A DNA stretch of 64,000 nt from Tigriopus japonicus (taxonomy: Eukaryota; Arthropoda; Copepoda; Harpacticoida; Harpacticidae). The notes under the pieces were generated by a model that saw only the letters and a program-made list of their open reading frames with translations, had not been told where the DNA came from and searched no databases. The DNA is taken from contig JAAGOF010000291.1 of the NCBI GenBank assembly GCA_010645155.1, forward strand, positions 162,384 through 226,383. Direction: 5' to 3'. This document shows positions 20,464-34,100 of this stretch, one piece after another. Both the position numbers and the translations under genes were made by a program. Within the stretch, counting starts at the first letter, position 1; every line of letters begins with the position of its first letter.

Positions 20464-21658
20464 GTGGTCATTTTTTGTCCCTCTGTTGGAGAAATTCTCC
20501 TCCTAAGGCCAACCAACTATTCCCATGATGACATCCATTGGATTTTTTTGTTGAAGGGACAAAGTTTTGAGAGAAATCTCTCGCATTTGGTCACTTTGTG
20601 TCATAAAACCACAAAACCTTATGGGGCTAATCTTTCGAGGATGGTTTTGTACTTGAACCCCAGGCTGTTCCATCGGAAGCCGCGTGTCCAGAATGCCAAT
20701 GTCATGCCACCAAAACTAACTTGTGCGTATTATATCCTTGCTCATAAAGCGTACTCTGAGCTTGGACTGCTGGACAATGGACAAGTAGCACAAGACGCAA
20801 TCCAAGTTTCAAGCAAAATGATGGTTGGTGTACCACTGCTACAACTTCTACTGGGTACTATATGTGGCAAGACATGGAGTGATGTGAAGACCTCGTGTCT
20901 GATGTTATGTTAGGTGTTCCACTGGGTCAGCCACGGCTCTTTCTCGAGTAAGTTATTGGGGAGGATTAGGCGAGGAAATTGGATCAACCTCCCAAGGGAC
21001 TTGATGGACCCACTGGACCTCGCAAGAGGACACGGCAAGGTAGTCAACGAGGTTAATTTTGGGTTGTGGATACAAGAGAAATATCGTCCGCAACCATCGC
21101 CCGTTCGTGTTTGTCGATCACTAAGTTGAGTCCCGGTAAGTCAACCCACCTTCTCTTTCCCTAACCAGGAAACAACCAAACCAACTTTTCGAGGAGAACC
21201 AGGAGATTGGTCAGCAACCAGTTTGCCTTGGGTAATCAGGTGTGATCCATGCAAACACTTCAGCCCGTAGATTTACATAGATGTACGTACTACGCGCAAG
21301 ACAAGAAGGAACAAGGAAACTGGTGAATTCCAATAGGTTTCTCATATTTCAGGAGCAATTTTCGTATCATATTAGTAGAATGTATCACAGAAGAGTGTCG
21401 GCCATTTTGGCCAAAAGTGGAATTGTGTCTTCTCCCTCAACTTCTCGACCTCGAGTCGATCTTCTATTTGTACACGTAGTACGTTGGTTGATTTGATCTC
21501 ATACCATTTCTTCGAGATGAAAAAAAGACCCTACCCCAAATAAAATGAAAGGGGTCACCCTCTGGGTGTCTTCTCACTCCATATTTCTCTCGCTCCTCTG
21601 GCTTGAGACAAGAAGGCTCTTCTTTCAAGGCAGAGGAAAAAGATTCGATGATCAATGT
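20464..21658. other. 3' flank of the Sidestep-like gene; open plus-strand frame of doubtful value
   Basis: A 149-codon plus-strand frame (20,464-20,913) is open but has no domain, no homologue I know and no supporting splice sites. The minus strand here should hold the 3' untranslated region of the Sidestep-like gene. I did not find a convincing minus-strand AATAAA. TGTACGTA occurs at 20,378 and 21,282. Confidence 0.3.
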
Positions 21659-22123
21659 TTACACACGGCTCTCCACGTACTCGTCCCCTTCTGAGCTGGT
21701 CGCAGTGGACCCCGGCGAGAGCAGAGTTCGAGGGTCCTCTCCCATAATTGAACTTTGAGGTGGGCCCAATCTCAACTGATCACCCCCTGTGGGATGGATG
21801 GTCTCGACATCGCCCAAAAATGTCACTGTTTTCCGCCGCTCTCCCCCTTTCTTGGTGAGCGTGCCCAAGCCTTCGAAGCCATGGTTCATGGAGCGCGAAT
21901 TGGGCATGGCCGGAAATGTCCCACTTGGGGCTGTCAGGACGGAGGCCAAGTTGTTCCCGGTGTTCGAATCGGGGAGTCTGTGCTGTCGGGGAAAGGTATG
22001 AATGTAGGATGATGAGCTGATGTCTCCCATGGGCGGCGGCATGAAATTCGAAGGTTGAGGGGATGATCCCGGGACGACTCCCATGGCATTATTGGAGCAT
22101 GCTAGGGTGTGAGAGGTCAGGAT
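21659..22123 (-). CDS. Side-like exon m: end of tail with C-terminal ESRV
   Basis: Acceptor GTTCCAG|ATC, phase 0, to the stop at 21,659. It encodes low-complexity tail sequence, a basic block GERRKTVTFLGDVETIHPTG, and the terminal residues ESRV, which fit the class I PDZ-ligand pattern (S or T at -2, hydrophobic at 0). Confidence 0.88.
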   Translation of the reverse strand: MLTSHTLACSNNAMGVVPGSSPQPSNFMPPPMGDISSSSYIHTFPRQHRLPDSNTGNNLASVLTAPSGTFPAMPNSRSMNHGFEGLGTLTKKGGERRKTVTFLGDVETIHPTGGDQLRLGPPQSSIMGEDPRTLLSPGSTATSSEGDEYVESRV

Positions 22124-25100
22124 CTGGAACATATGAGAAATAAATTGATTAGGACTAATGTCGGCAGGGCTCCTTTGTCGGTGAGGTCAGTCCACAATGG
22201 ATTCACAATCCTGAGGTCCTTCTGCTCAATGTACTCTAATCCGAAACAAGAAGGAGGTTCCTCGAGGTTTAACGAACTGGAAACATCAAATTTGCTCACT
22301 CTTGTCGGCTTTTCACCGCCCATCATTAAGGATCCTCCCCTCACATTGGGATCAAACGAGAGGACAATATTGCACACGTCTTAAGGTGGACCAGATGACT
22401 AAAAGTGGCATTTCTCAGGTCAAGTATAGCGTTATGGTGGGGTTTGATACCATATGAGACAGTGGCCACAAATGCTATGGCCCTCTATTGGTCAAACAGA
22501 TAAAAAGATCAACTCCTCTTGGAGGACTGTTTTGGCTCCAATTCTGGAAAAATGTTCCAACCTTTGTCTACCCACGTTTTGGAGCCTCTGTACAAACCTT
22601 TCCCTCAAGAGCCCAATGCTTATTGGAGCCATCATTCAAACAGGATTACATCTGCATAATTAAGCCTAGTCAGGATAACGGACATCAAAACAAGGAAGGG
22701 TCTTTCTCTCATTCCAGCCATGTGTGGCGCAAAAGAGCATCTTGAGATTTGGAGCAAGCGAGCAAGAGCGATTCTGACAAAAAAGGAATAGCTTCAGACA
22801 CTTTTAGTGATGGTTCGTTCTTTCTTTCTCTCTTTCTTTCAGCCGCCCTTGCATTCTACTGATACATACATGTAGTACGGTACACGTTCAAGTACATAGT
22901 GTGTATGTATGGCGAATGCTAATCATTCATTGGCTCGTCTTGGCTTCTTGACAAGTAGTTACATTAGTGGTCGATTCCATTCACAAAGGCAGCCAACTCT
23001 CATGATGAGTCCAATCTTTCTAGATTCATTCCGTCCTCTGTCACTGTCAAAACCAATAACTCTGAGCCTCATTTTGTACTCTTCAAAGGCACATCATGTC
23101 GGACCCTTAATTCATGCCCTATTTCCGCCAAAATGCTTTCCAAAGTCATCAATTTGGACTCGACACGATGAGCCTTCCGGGAAACGAAACGAGTTCTGAG
23201 TACTCCTTGTGCAAATAGAACTCTCTTTCAACCACTTAAACCCCTCTATCATGCATCCATCCCAAGATTTTCCCACACCAGACAACCCCAGAAAAATCCA
23301 TGCTGCCCGCAACTTGAAGAGACCATCTTCGCACACACTTCTATCATCACGATAATCATCATCATCATCATCCTCATAGTCATCATCCCTTCATTCTCTT
23401 TCCGCTTGCTCACCTCGCTAGAACCTCGTCTTTCTCGAGGCTGAGCCATGGACGTGGCTGGTTGAGAGGGCACAAATGAGTGAGTGCAGGAATGTTGAAG
23501 TTCAGACGGATTCAGAATAGATCCCGGATGTGGTTGTCCATGAAAATGAAGTGAGCGGGAACCTTCTGCTTGTCCCTGAGGAACTCCCGTGGCGACCGGA
23601 CCCCCGGATTGTGGTAACGGTGGGGTAATATTATCACCAGCGAAGGTACTATTGTGATTCCCAGATGACTTGAATGTGGAAGGTCTGCGTTGTGTAAAGA
23701 ATTCACTATAAACTTGCGAATGGGGATGTCCACGGAGATTAGGAGGGCGTTGAAGGCTTCCATGACCTCGCTTGGGATCCAAAGATGTGCCACTTGGAAG
23801 TGGTAAAATCTCGCCGGCCATCGGCTCCAAGAAGTTATCGTGAAGCAGGTATTCTGAAAAGGAGGCAAAATGTCAGGGTCATTCTCAAATCACAGAGGCA
23901 TTACACATAAAAGAAAGTACGGCTACGAGAGGTCCTCAACACAAACGTGGGCCTTGAAAAGTTCCAATGCAAGAAGGTATAAGGTTGGCCACAAATTTTC
24001 CGAAATGTCTTCATGGTGCTTTGAAATTGTTTCGAATCCTCATCTCTTAACTGTCATTCCCGAAAAATCGACCACATGTACATGAATGGAGCTCAGAATG
24101 CCGTCGTCCGTGTCACGAACGTATTGCAAGGATCTACCAGACAGTCATACAGACATACAGTACGCTTGCTCTTGGAATTGGATCCATTTCAACAACGTTT
24201 TATGGCCGAATTAAGATTCCCCACCGACCAATTGTAAAAAGAAATCAGACTCAATGGGATGAATGTGACCGTCCAAAGGTGGGAAACAATCTCCTGTCTC
24301 TCTTTCTAAAATGTTACATTTTTCGTCTGAGGTATGTGTAATTCACTCAGTATTCTATTGCATTATTAGACCGTGAGAAATTGGGTCAGGTGGAGAAAAG
24401 CGACATCTCATAGGTCTATAGAATCGTGGGCTTTGATGTTTGGGGACCATGGAAATAAAAATGAGAGCCCCTAAGGAGCATGGTAGTTCTTCTTCTTCTG
24501 ATATTCCATCTCATCTCGTGTCTGTCTTCTTGAAAGGTCTATCCCACTGAAAGCATTGTTGCTGAAAGTCTTACAGAGCTTCTTTACCCCGAACGATGGT
24601 GCATTTCCGCCTTGAAAGGTAAAATTGCCAAATAAAACTTTATCGTTAGCCGCCAATTTTTCTCTGGGACTCAAGCAAGGCCAGAACAGAGAGAAAAGAA
24701 ACGAGAAACAAAAGAATTAATAGACATTTTACGATCAGGTCAAAGGACTCATAAAATTGAAGCTAAAAAGAGGGCCAGGCTACTACTACTATACTGGTGC
24801 TACTATCGTTATCTTGTTGCTCGAAATTGAAAGGTAGCATCTTGAACTGAAGCCTCACTGTTGCTCTTACCCGAGTTTGGCGGGTTCTTGCCCTCATTAA
24901 TTGGAAGGTCGAGGTCACTGTCATCTTGTCCGGATCCTTCAGGAAGTCGATCTCGACCATGATGCTGAGAAAGAAGCAGAGACGAGGACGAAGCTCCGAC
25001 GATGCTCGATTTCCCTGCCAAAATCTCTTGGCTGGATGAGCTGGTGGTCATTCGGGAGCCCGCGTGAGTCGTCATTCGGCACTGAATACGACAAATGACC

Positions 25101-28100
25101 CCAATAACGACCACCACAATCAACGATAAAGCCAGTGAGGACACTATGATAATCAGGATCGTCTTGCTCGGCCAAGAGAAGATCAAATGGCCACTTTCAT
25201 GGGTGATACTGGTACCGGCATGAACACTGGACAAGGCCTCTTCATCAGACGAAGACTCTTCCCGAACCAAGACTCCACCTGAAACGAGACAAACATTCAT
25301 TTCCAAGACATTCGTTAGCTCCAAGAGATCCAATCTGGCTGGCCACAAGAACCACTGACCGACAGTTCTTTCCTTGATCCCAAACAAAAATACCGGAATT
25401 CCGTCCTTAGAAAAGACAAAAGACAACCCACCGTGGGAATGGGTGGGCGGGTATTTTGGAATATTCTCTCTCTTTTCTCCTTTGACTTGAAAAACTTTCA
25501 GGCTTAAACGAGATCTGAAGAGTTCGGGTTTGTGGTTACACAAATTGAATTTCCTATTCAGCGAACGTACGTTGCTTCAAGTACACGAATACATATGTAT
25601 GTAAAGGGGTTCTCAACATACGATGCTTGCCAAACCATCATGATATGGAGCTTGATTTCATATGGGATATGGGTCACACTCGAGATTCATGTAAAGCTTT
25701 TTCTTTTTGGTTAAACTTGTCGAACCATTCGAATCAGGAACTGGAGTAGAAAAATCTCGCGAATCTTCCTTTTCCCTTTACAAGACCTTTTTTTCTCTTT
25801 GAAGGAGGGGGGACTAATTAACTTTTAAGAGCTTGATGGCAGTCCAGAAGAAGAGTAAAAGGCTCTTCTTTTCACCTACTTCCTCACCTTGTTTATGGAA
25901 CGAGCAAAGGATGTATTTTGACATCAAAATGAATGAGTAGAGACTTTCCGAGATTTTGAGGCAAGATTGATATAAGAAAAAAATGAAGCCATGAGAGTCT
26001 AACGACATGAAAATCTCCCAGAATTGAGGACTAATGACAGATGTCGATTCGGAGAAATGAAGGAAGAACATTAAGAGAGTACAAATACGGCGTACACTTG
26101 GAAACCCGAGAGGCTGGTGAGGGTCCTGCCTTTCATTAGTGACCTTCTCGTTTCCTTCTGGTCCATCTTTCCGTCTCGAAATCGAGAGAAAGCCTTTCGG
26201 GCATCAACTCATCTTAGCCTTGTCAATCACTAAGGGAAATACTGGCAAAATAGTTTCTAAAGGAAAGTCTGGTCTTAGCATCCGTCCAATCAAATCATTC
26301 ATTGAACAAAAACAATAACAACATGTTGGTTTTGGTCCATGATTTCACTTTTTCACAGTTTTCATCCACAACCTTCATCTTTTTTGCACTCCCTTTCCCC
26401 ATCTTGATTGTTTTGAGTCAATACAAGGCCTTCTTGGTCAACATTACTTCCGGTATGTAGTGTGGGTTGCTTGAAAGAACTAATAATATTAGCATTATGG
26501 ATATTGACAGATATTTCCCCTCCTCTCTCACCTTCCTCTTGTCATTCTCAACATACCCGAGGAATGTGCTTTTTCATCCGAGACCTACTTGTCTTTTTTC
26601 CCCTCTGGTTCCACATTCACCTTATGGTGACCATCTCATTTCGACCTTCATATTTCCCGACTGAAGTGTGGTACAATTCCGGCCTTCCATCTCCGGAACA
26701 GGCCCTGTAATACCATTATGTCGCTCATGACCTGACACAACTTGCTTATATATCTCTATAAAGTGGACCACCGACTAGGTTTGGTCTGGAAGTGAGCAGG
26801 AATTTCAAACGGACCGTAATGAAGTGAGGGCCTTGGAGCATCTCAAAAAACGTTCCAAAGGCCCTTGAATATCCTTCTTTTCTTTTGGACCGCTAAATCA
26901 ACAAAACAAGGAGCGAACGAATGAGCTCGTCAACTCAACCATCAGGAATGAGCTCAAGTTTGAGCAAGGATCATAAGGACAAACTTAAGTGGCTGTTGGT
27001 CTCAGAATGGACCAGTTGTTCCACTATTTCACCACGCTAGAATGACGCATAGACTATCCAAAGAAGACGAATTGTGGGCTCCACTTCAATGTTGGCGTCT
27101 CAGACATGAAGAATGAACAGATTTCCTTACGCCAATTTCATCTCACTCGGCAATGGGAGACTAGAAATTAATTGTTCTCGAGTGCCTTTTGAGGAATGGA
27201 ACAATGGGACCACTTGTTACTAAAGTTTGAACAAGATACGGCGAGTTCCTTACTACGCACTAAGCACAAGATCCACCAAGGGAGACTGGGAAATAAATCA
27301 GCCTTGAAGGACAGGAAACGTCGTTTTTCCAGACTCTGAAGGACAAGAAAGTGAACAAAACATTTCAATTTGAACCTTTGGGCAGCCAACTGTCCAACCA
27401 CTTGAAAGTTTGTCTCTCTGACGGAGCCAAGCCCTTTCTCTGAATGCAAGTATATCTACAGAAGGTAGAAAAGATACAGACCAGAGTCAATACGAGTCCT
27501 GCTCACAGCGATTTGAAGTTTCGACACATCACCAGAATATCCCATGTACGTATGCTTCGTTCTCCGCTTCTTTACATATGTTAAATTGATGAATAGTGGA
27601 AGCAACGAACGGTTTCCTTGAATTGGATGCATTGTGTAAGGTTGCATCGGCCCGAGCTAAAGAATTGCATTGGTTAGCTCAAATCAAGGTAGGCCATGAT
27701 TAGAGACCGGATTCAAAAGCTATATCGAGGTAGATAAAAAAAATCATGTTAAAATTTTGAAAGCAATTTTGAAAGTGTGGACTTTACTTGTATTTTTTGT
27801 GGATCTAATCCCCAGATATGATCAAATTGCTATCAGATTGGAAGCCGACACTCACCCAGATCGTCATAAGAACCGTACAACATAAAACAGTAAACACAAA
27901 GAAAAACATCACCGATCTCAAAGGAAAGCCTCTTGAATATTGCTGCTTCGTGAAAAGCATGACAGAGGGATGGTCTGGATGCTTTGCTAGCATGTGGGTA
28001 AACACAATCTAACCAGATGCGCACAGTTAGCCTAATCCAACTGAGCTGCTTTTGAGCTAATCTCTTTTAACGTACCTCAAGGCTTGTCTGGAAGACCAGG

Positions 28101-31100
28101 GACTATGATTGTACGATACATGGCTCTGGCCTTCTCTTTCCATGTATTCAAAAATTCTCATACATGTACCCACGTGGAGTACTGGAAGAGGTATACTGTA
28201 GCAGCAAATTTTTGGGTGCAGAGTGCATGAAAAATGCATAGCAGTCATCTCTTGTCAAGAGAATGAAGCTCACGCGAGTTTGGACCATTCCGAACAAGTC
28301 GAGAACTTGAATACAAGAGAGCTGATCCTTGTCAATGCAGACCTTTCAATGGGCCCCCAATTCTATTTCTCAACAGAGTTCAAGGCAATCCTGTTGATAT
28401 CTCAGTGTGGCGAATAAAAATAGAGAGATGAGGGAATATTTGCAGACCAGAAACACGGACGAAAGCTGAGCGACCTCAATGGGACAAAAGGTCATGAAAG
28501 TTTGGTGATGCATGTTCCAGATGGTGCCCACCTAAAAACTAGCTAAAGCTGGGCAAAAAGTCAATAGCTGAGACTACAGTTTCTCTGCTTTTCTTTTAGG
28601 CCATACCAAAAGTTTGTCATGTGCTTTAAAGGGTCCCTTTGGAAGCAATACTACGTCCATCCATGATGTCGAATGACCGTATTCAGGTCATAAGTTTGAC
28701 AGACAATGATGCACCCAAAAAAGGGTCAGGAATGACGTCACAGGTCAAGGCACAAGCAAAGACTAGAAAAAATTAGTACAAGGTTTCCCCTCAAAGCTTT
28801 CTAATAGGTTCAGAAAGTTCTCCCTACACTTTTCCTTTCTTTACTGTCCTTAGCGTTTTCCACATCAAGGTATCTCCATGAATCCAAGCAATTCTGTTCC
28901 TCCCCAATATCAAAATGAAAGAATGTTTGACAAGATCTGCAAATTGTAGCGGAAAATTGATCACGACCATATTTCACTCTCTTGGCCTCCCAACATAATT
29001 GGTCTTAAGGACAACCGAACTCGGAGAGGGCCATTTTTAGACAACTTGGGCACTGTTGGTATGATCTCTCCCCATCTTTCCCCCGCTCTTTCATTCGCCA
29101 TTTTCATTGTGTGCTCTCCTCGAATCTGTGTCAAACAAGATTTCTCTTCCAACAAGAGGGCACCAACCAAACCAAACCAACCAACCACACACTAGGAAGT
29201 AAAGAAAGAGAGAGAGAGAAAGAGAAAAAAAAGAGGCCAAAAGACTCCTTCCCTCCACCACATTTTTTTCTTCTTCGTCTTCTTCCAGAAAAATGAACAG
29301 AAACAACCTTTTGATGACACGTGACTAGAATGATCCAGAAACGAAAGTAGACTGTCAGCTTTGCTCAATGTCATCATTCTTTTCAAATCTGGAACACACC
29401 ATAACTAAAATTCTCGTCACTAGTAGCTAGTTGAAGTCCATTGTAAAGGGTTAAAAAGGTCGGAAGAAATGGTGTTTGATGAGATCAAGCAAGTTGATTG
29501 ATGTACCCCCTTCAATTAGGATCTCATTTCAATCTTTCATTGGTGCAAAAAAAGGTTAGAGAATAGAAAGACGTAGTACTTTGGAACAGTGCAAAACGAA
29601 ACGAAGGGTTAAAAGCTCGCACTCTTTGTCCTTTGGAGAAGCGTAAGCAATCTCCGGTAGAAATGAAAATCGTGGAAATCCACTTTTTAGGTCTTCTCCA
29701 AAATAAACGAGTCCACGCGCAAATCTCGTTTAGTATTTTGATAGGAAAAAAACCCTGAAAATGTGTCGGAGGTTGAGCTAAGGTCAGAAGGATTGACTTA
29801 AAACTTTGTACAAATGAAGTGTTTTTCCATCTGAAGTTGAAATCCTATATGGCTTGAGGTCACTCAGATACGTAAGTAAGTATAGAGCGTACAATTAACT
29901 TTGAGCCTCAAGATTGGAACCAACCTGTCAAAACCCGATCCTTACCTTGGAGACCCCTGTGACGTAAAGATTCTTCAGAGTCAAGTAATACTAAAGGTGA
30001 AAGGAACGACAACTTTCAATTTCTGGCAATTTTCTTTGCTATAAAAATGATTCCCCTCATGAAATTGTAGGCAAAAACAGGAAACTAGATCAATTTGGAT
30101 GGATGGCAATCAAATCAAGCTCCAGCACAAAGATCAAAGGTTTCCAGGAAATACCCTCTGATTGCCCTGAGCATGCATGAGTGTGCTCTAATAGGAATTC
30201 TTTGCTGTTTCGACATCAAATCAAAATGAGGATAAAAGACTCAAATAAATATCCGTCACGCTGAATATCCTTGTAACGGTGATTGGTCGGATCGCAAGAG
30301 TTTGGTTGCCTCGTTTATCCATCTATAGCACCACATCAGACCTTGGGAAATCCACTTTTAATGGATTCTTTGTTATGCTCCACCCAGGAGGGACAACGCC
30401 ACAATAATAAGGGAGCTTTTCTCGAGACTAGTACACCACTTAGATGGCTATTGTATCAAATACAAACTCCTCGTACCATGGAGCAACTACTCAACTTAGT
30501 CAGAGTCCTGGCTGGAAATGAGTGTGCGAGATTGCGAAGGAAGAAGGCATTACCATAAATCTATACTACTTCCTATGGTTTTCTGGTCCAAGGCCTTTTT
30601 GGTCATGTGAGTTTGTTCATGTTTCATAACGAGACCGAAAAAATATCCTCATCTCGGGCTGGATTGTCTCTAATGGGTAAGACACCGAATACCCTTGAGA
30701 AACCACCATGGGATGAACCCTGATGAACTTAATAGCTCCATTCCGCAGTCTACTGTACGTACATAAAGTAAGGTTAGACCTGGAACGAGAGCGAACGAGT
30801 CCATAAACCAAAAAATCATCGATGGTCGATAAAACGTATCAAAAGGAGATGGCCGAAGACCGGGTAAGGTTGAAGAAGTGGACGAAGGAAGGTCCATGCG
30901 CAAACCCATCCCGTTTCCTTGACTACGTTGTAGTACTTACCACCAACGGACGTGCCGTATGGAACGAATCTGAGATCCAAGCGATCACTAGATGGAACCA
31001 AAGCAGAGCCAACTGAGACATTCGAGTTCGAATAGGGAACCAGAAGGCTGCCAACCAAACCAGTCGGTGGTTCAAAGTAACAAGGCTCTTGAGGAAGACT

Positions 31101-34100
31101 GGCTCAAGAAGGTGGCTTTTGAGAGACCATTATCGGGAATCTTGCGGACTTACTTGAACATGGTGAAAAGGCTCCCCGTGCGTGGGGGAAAACGGTGGAT
31201 CTTTCTATCATCATAAATCATGACACTTAGAGTTGACTACTGCCATTTTGGCCGGGGGAATAGATTGGGCTGTACCATTGGATAAAGTACGCTTTACAAG
31301 AACATGATATAGAGAGAAGGGATCCAAACTACCCAAGGTGGATGTGGAATATCAATTGTATAACAACAGGACATCTACTAGTGGTTCCTTGAAGGCCGAA
31401 AAGCTGGTCTATTCGTTCGCAGAGTGACAAGGTTAGCCTTGCAGTGGAACTCTATGGATCCAAACTTGTTGAATGATCATCGCGATGCAAAATGTGGAAA
31501 GCTCCTTGCCTTTCATGAACCCAATGCTGGCTGGGGATTCACAAGTTAAATGGAGCAGAGGTTATGGGCAAACTTTCCAGAATATCGTTATCCCTTCCTT
31601 CTTCTCCAAAGCCAAACCCGAAGACCACGAGCTCGACTAGACCTTGATGAAATATGGCCATGGCCAACTAAAACAGCTTGTCAAGATCATATTTCTTGCC
31701 AAATGCCCTTCCCAAATCCTAGTCTCCCCGACCTTTCAATATTTTTTCAATCCATCTTGACCTTGGTCTTACCCGTTGAAAGGTGTTGTCCACCAGGACC
31801 GCCATTTCCACCCGATGCTGTCGTCGCGAGGCGTTTTTCGGACGGCCTTTTCAGCGTACTGGCCTTCAACTCGATGGGCTCGCTGCGGCCTTTCTGGTTA
31901 CTGGCAAATATTCGAGCATCAAAAATGGCTGCAGATTCCAAACGAGTCACCACAAAGGCTGGGAAGGCCAATGTGAGATTACGGACGAGTTGGCGATTAT
32001 TGCCTTGCTCAATCAGTTCCAAAGTGAAGATCTGTTCCATGCCTCCGTCATAACCAGGAAGACAACTGATTTGAATGGCGTCTGACGAATGGTTGTATTG
32101 TGAACAATTGGTTGGCTGATGCGGAGGACCTGCAATAGAAACGTTTCAAGTAAGAGATAAAAAGTCATGCGGCTTCGTTCTTTTAGTCGAGTCAGAGAAA
32201 GGCTGCCATCTTAAGTTGAGCGAGGAGGAAAAATAAAAAGACGTTTTCAAATATTATTGACTGACGATATGGTAGCGAATTGCTTCGAAATGTGGGCACC
32301 TTGTAAGGATACTGTATTTTATGGCACTCTCGTTTCCTTTGAGGGTCTATCGCATTGGGCGAAAAGTGGCTGCATAAACGGAAACAAAATTTATGTCAGT
32401 TCCTCAGACCAAAGTTGGCCACAAAAACCATCCGAGCGTTAAAAAATGCACGGCCACCAAACTGAAATCAATGGATAGAGCATGTGGGCGATTCGAATCC
32501 GCATAAACAAAAAATGGCCTGAGACTAAATAAATGTGCATGTTAGTAGTAGCTTTCTCCAATATCCAAAAAGAAAGAAAATACTGTTAATACCAAGCTCA
32601 AGACCGGCCTCTTCATTTGAGGTCGGCTATTGGTCAAAGGAAATGTGATGATGACCTGAGATATCATTGAGGCTTGATATGATATGACACCTAACATAAG
32701 AGCAAGAAGTATTGCGCAAATCTGATATCTATCCATCCTTTTGGGTGATCTCTGGCTCACTTTCTTTCCCGAAAACCTCTAGTTGGTCTGCTTTGCACAA
32801 AACTGCAGACAAGAGATAAGAGACACCTTGAAATTTATTTCTCCCTTCTCAAGAATCGTGACGAGGAGAAACTTGGAAGGAGGGACCATTTCAGATTTTG
32901 ACACTCCCGACACAATAAATTGTGGATAATACCCCTGACCTTGCTAAAATATCCAATTTCAACTCGAGCTCTATTAATGACATTGAAGGGGATGGGACAA
33001 TCGACGACGCCCACGCAGAGACAGTACATACGTAGTCAATGTACACAGAGTCAGAAAATTTGATACCACTGCAAAATTTGCCTGTCGCACTTCGTTGAAT
33101 TGGAACCCTTTCACAAAAATCTAATATTGTCAAGAAGCTGAGGGAACAAAGGCTCCTTTGAAGGAAGGTCTCCAAACATCACACTGCGCAAAGATGATGT
33201 CACTTTTGACAATTGAGAGGAGAGCTGAAAAAGCGTGTTTTTAGATTAAAAACGTATCCACAACGGGAAGCGAAAGGTGAACGAAACCAGTCATCTTGAA
33301 GGTGTAGAATTTGGTTCCAGTCCATGTCATTCCAGGTAGGAAGCCTTGAACGTCATCTTCAGCTTCTATGTTCAGATAAAAAGTGATTGGCAATGCCTTG
33401 AACGAAAGTTCAAGCCCCTGTCAGAAATGGTCTAGGCATTGGCTACACAGAATCCCACAACCACATGGACAGTACGTACAGCGTTCCATCATGAAAAGAT
33501 TCCAGAGTCGAATCCAAACCAAACGTCTTTAAATGTATATGTACTGCAAACTTGCCATGTTTGCTCAAGTGTGCCAAAGAAAAAGGAGCAAAAAAGTCGA
33601 AGTTGGCGTGTGCGAATGCCATTGAAGTCTAGAACCAATCAAGCTCTTGACAGACTAGAATGAAGGCAGAAAGAATTCCACAATGTTGGACTTTGATCTC
33701 GGTTGGGAAATATTTCTGTTCAATCGCGAATGAAAGCGGAGAATTCAAGAAAAATCTTCCTTAAATTTTGACCATCAAGTAGATAAAATAGAGGTGGCTT
33801 CTCACTATTTAGTGCTATCTGGTTAAAACACACAAGTTGTAAGAGTCCACGAAGAATCCAGACCAAAACCAATCACTCTAATAGAAGACGAGGGAGGTAC
33901 CCTCTCCTCACTCAAACCCCATTTCCCTCGTTCCAACGTGTTTGGCAAGGTGCACATTTATAACACGGAGGAGTTGATCCATGGCAGTAGTGTGCCACAA
34001 ATATTTGCCAAAGGATTAGAAACACCCTTCAGTAGTGACGATCATGCTGATCATCATACTCCCCCATCATCACCATTATGGAATGCAAAGGGGAAGGGAT

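Noticed and set aside
20464..20913. 149-codon open frame on the plus strand
   Set aside because: No domain, no homologue I know, no splice or polyadenylation context; it lies in the 3' flank of the minus-strand gene.
31550..32053. 167-codon open frame on the plus strand
   Set aside because: Mostly antisense to the FN3 exon of the Sidestep-like gene.
32480..32510. tRNA B-box-like GATTCGAATCC
   Set aside because: No A box at the right distance and no cloverleaf can be drawn.
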